A stretch of DNA of 24,395 nt from a virus, in IMG/VR virus record IMGVR_UViG_3300030333_005567, positions 1 through 24,395 of that record; one strand, given 5' to 3'. Both the position numbers and the translations under genes were made by a program. Below are positions 22,601-24,395 of the stretch, in pieces; the stretch's first letter is position 1, and each line of letters opens with the position of its first letter. The notes under the pieces are model-generated. The model was not told the origin of the DNA. It did not search any database and saw only the letters and a list, made by a program, of their open reading frames with translations.

Positions 22601-24395
22601 TTCCTTCAAATGATACTGGAGATGCATTTACAGTTTTAAGTTATGATAAAAATAGATATTCTAAAGATATTCCACTTATTAATGGTAGTGTAAGAGCAAC
22701 TGATACATTGGACTTTAGACCAAGAGTATCTGAATTTGTTGGAGTTACTACTTCACCATTTGATTTTAATACAAGATCATTAGCATTTAATGAGACTCCA
22801 AAATTTATACTTGCTGCTAATGAATCCACTCTTCTTGGATATGAGTATTATCTTGGTAGAATTGATAAAATTTATTTGAGTGAGTATGGTGTTTTAACTG
22901 TACAAAAAGGTAAACCAGCAAGGAATCCTCAACCTCCAACTTTGATTACCGATTCTATGGAATTGGCTACACTTACTATTCCTGCATATCTTTATAATCC
23001 TGCTTCTATTCGTGTTAATTTGACGGATAATAGAAGATATACTATGAGAGATATTGGAAAACTAGAAGATAGAATTGAGGAACTGGAAGAAGTAACGACA
23101 TTATCATTACTTGAAGTTAGTACTGAAGCATTATCTATTCAAGATGCAGCAGGAAGAGATAGATTTAAGAGTGGATTTTTTGTAGATAACTTTAAAACAC
23201 CAAATTTTGTCAATTTAAGTGTTTCTTCAATAACAATAGATACTAACGAGCAAGAAATTAGACCTCTTATTACTAGAAATACTCTTGATAGTGCTTTAAT
23301 GCCACAAACAAGTACTAGTGATGCTAATGCAGATTATGGTACCAATTTCACATTATTGGATGCTAATGTTCAGAAAACTGGCGATATAGTGACTTTGGCA
23401 TATGATGAGGAGTTGTGGATAGAGCAAGTTTTAGCAACTAAAATGGAAAATGTGAATCCATTTAATGTAACAACTTTCCATGGAAATCTTACTCTACAAC
23501 CAGATAGGGATACTTGGGTAAGAACAGTTAGACTTGATAATATTGAGAGTGTAGAAAATGTAGAAGAACAGATAATAACAGGTCGTGGATGGAATGTTGT
23601 AATAAGAGATGGTCAAACCATATCGAATGTACAAGGTAGTGGGTGGAATACACAGACCTTTACTAATGAAGAAGAACGAAGAACAGTAGTAGAGGAGTTA
23701 GAAGAAGAGTCTCGTGATGTTTATATGAGGTCTAGGAATACTCATTTTAATGCGAAAAGATTAAGACCTTTTACTCCACATTATCAATTTTTAGATGGAA
23801 TCTCTGGAGTTGATTTTATTCCTAAATTATTAGAAATATCGAATGATAGTACTTTAACCAATTATGGTTCTTCTGGAACTTTTAGAGTTGGAGAAACAGT
23901 TAAAGGATTTGCAGAAACAAGTGCTGGATCTTCCTCAGAAATAATCACTTTTAGAGTTGCTCAATCCAACCACCAAGAGGGTGCTTATAATAGTCCAAGT
24001 GCAGTTTATGGACCAAATCCATATTCACCTTCAGAGACTATACAGGCAGAATATACCAATTCTTCCAAGATAATAAATGTTGATTGTGTAGCATTAGCTG
24101 CAGAAGCACAAGGTTTATATTATGGTTATGTTACTGTTGGTACTAAATTAGTTGGTCAAACAAGTGGTGCAATTGCATACGTTAAAGACTTAAGATTAGT
24201 TAGTGACACATATGGTGAGTTACAAGGAACATTTTTCCTAAAAGATCCAAATACAACTCCACCTCCTAGTGTTGTTGTTAGAACAGGAAGAAAGACTTTT
24301 AGAATTACTGACAGTTTTACAAATGTGAGAGGACCAGGTCTAAGACTATCAGATGCTCAAGCAGAATATGAATCTGTAGGTACATATAGAACTCT
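19666..24395 (+). CDS. DUF4815-type virion structural protein (3' end outside window)
   Basis: The frame begins at ATG 19666 and is open to the right edge, giving at least 1576 residues. The N-terminus has ISPYYDDFESDNNFYKVLF, PGFPVQARELTNLQSILQNQ and a following FGSHMFKEGS, the hallmark of DUF4815 proteins in T4-like marine phages. Further on are a FRPRV-like TLDFRPRVSEF (about 1015), a predicted coiled coil YTMRDIGKLEDRIEELEEVT followed by LSLLE (about residues 1126-1150), GRDRFKSGFFVDNF, an acidic EELEEESRDVYMRSR, and NAKRLRPFTPHYQFLDG near 1361. The last visible part, GELQGTFFLKDPN and TFRITD, matches a C-terminal fibre-like module I recall from these proteins, so the real end is probably not far. 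A tail or baseplate-fibre role is inferred from the family and from its position after gp8. Confidence 0.85.
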   Translation, partial: MAQKKDLNISPYYDDFESDNNFYKVLFKPGFPVQARELTNLQSILQNQIEDFGSHMFKEGSIVIPGAPTYDDEFDAVKLNATQFGVDISLYTDQLIGKVVEGSVTGVKAVVDFVALPDSNNVQDLTIYVKYNTGTLDRTAFVDGESLIVKENIVYGSTTINAGTAVATLLSTDATATGSAASVADGVYFIRGTFVNVSKQTIVLDYYSNTPSYRVGLQIDEQIITAKDDPSLYDNAKGFTNYAAPGADRLKISLTLVKKEISDKNDTDFVEILRVQEGRIRKITTKTDYNIIKDYLAERTFEESGNYSLQPFNIIANNSLNDRMGNGGLFFGDQNTDEGNTPSDDLMCYSVSGGEAYVKGYDVVTDSVTILDANKTRDVEKIDAANVPFTMGSLLVCNNLKGQPQYRKVIDLYDQLNSTGTVIGKARVYSVTPKDNTYSGASSKWNVRLYDIQTYTKLTLNLDVSNTQIKETYFIKGKNSGATGYATAAGGGLTTVYVRQTSGTFMVGEQILINGVDTLPRSITAIEAYTGSDIKSVKQTATSPYVQNFTADARLNTVDLPNGITAVQVSSGTMTFVGGVISGIKANDIIKVKPTASADGSSDLFFVRVTEVAADALTATVADIGQSVAGVYKGTGAGSLGACNAWLGRSRVDDIEGGLYERLPDSNISSVDLSSSVLRLSAQVTGIDAVGSASTISFSDVKDGSGSGISTAFFEAYNLNRYAYHYGSNTGVGTITSDSFKLLGDGSKVQFTGLNATDTDGVIGITAKKQGIQSKIKNYIRSQILTVDKSSLEGSGSTAGSTRNDGLTYNGEAYGLRVQDDSISLNVPDVSKVLAVYESLDTSAPTLDTITLTATASVGTNVIIGENVVGKTSNTIARVVTNNGSTPSSGGANRLGVVYLNEKRFSKYEDVVFQESNITTTLQAINEGTTDGQYQNITNSFTLDKGQRQQYYDFSRLNRNRTASVPSKQLLVVYDFYSVPSNDTGDAFTVLSYDKNRYSKDIPLINGSVRATDTLDFRPRVSEFVGVTTSPFDFNTRSLAFNETPKFILAANESTLLGYEYYLGRIDKIYLSEYGVLTVQKGKPARNPQPPTLITDSMELATLTIPAYLYNPASIRVNLTDNRRYTMRDIGKLEDRIEELEEVTTLSLLEVSTEALSIQDAAGRDRFKSGFFVDNFKTPNFVNLSVSSITIDTNEQEIRPLITRNTLDSALMPQTSTSDANADYGTNFTLLDANVQKTGDIVTLAYDEELWIEQVLATKMENVNPFNVTTFHGNLTLQPDRDTWVRTVRLDNIESVENVEEQIITGRGWNVVIRDGQTISNVQGSGWNTQTFTNEEERRTVVEELEEESRDVYMRSRNTHFNAKRLRPFTPHYQFLDGISGVDFIPKLLEISNDSTLTNYGSSGTFRVGETVKGFAETSAGSSSEIITFRVAQSNHQEGAYNSPSAVYGPNPYSPSETIQAEYTNSSKIINVDCVALAAEAQGLYYGYVTVGTKLVGQTSGAIAYVKDLRLVSDTYGELQGTFFLKDPNTTPPPSVVVRTGRKTFRITDSFTNVRGPGLRLSDAQAEYESVGTYRT

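Overview
The window is a late structural block from a T4-like marine myovirus, most likely a cyanophage of Prochlorococcus or Synechococcus. The reasons are the order of baseplate genes (gp25, gp6, a giant virion protein, gp8, a DUF4815 protein), the AT-rich composition, TATAAATA late promoters, and several very small upstream genes of types I recall from cyanomyoviruses. A related pelagiphage cannot be excluded without a search. Every supported gene is on the + strand.

Layout: (1) 3-236 holds the C-terminal end of an unrecognised, less AT-rich gene, followed by a GC-rich hairpin region (279-310). (2) 425-768 holds two small genes joined by an ATGA overlap, the first resembling an AbrB/MazE-type domain. 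(3) 765-1898 is a compact transcription unit: a perfect sigma70-type promoter (TTGACA-17-TATAAT), a GT-A-like glycosyltransferase, two tiny overlapping genes, and a strong intrinsic terminator. (4) 1952-2188 encodes a small protein with a signal peptide. (5) From the late promoter at 2208 onward comes the baseplate block: gp25 (2237-2638), gp6 (2641-4599), a 4472-residue virion protein (4607-18025), a second late promoter (18033), gp8 (18058-19659) and a DUF4815-type structural protein that runs off the right edge (19666-24395+).

The baseplate genes should work together. gp25 and gp6 form the inner wedge and sheath-initiation ring, and gp8 binds the wedge. The giant protein occupies the position of T4 gp7 (P2 gpI), has a KGT motif reminiscent of the gpI family near its N-terminus, and then continues as thousands of residues of repeated beta-rich modules. 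It may be a wedge protein extended into a very large peripheral or fibre structure. The same GGxGY-type module also interrupts gp8, so modules appear to be shared among neighbouring virion genes.

The most notable points are the giant modular protein, its degenerate YHYH-like domain lacking both motif histidines, the HSYPR repeats with 24-nt identical DNA tracts, the expanded gp8, and the glycosyltransferase unit with its own host-type promoter and terminator inside late-gene territory. No tRNA, CRISPR array, insertion sequence or integrase was seen. No stretch over 300 bases lacks a gene.
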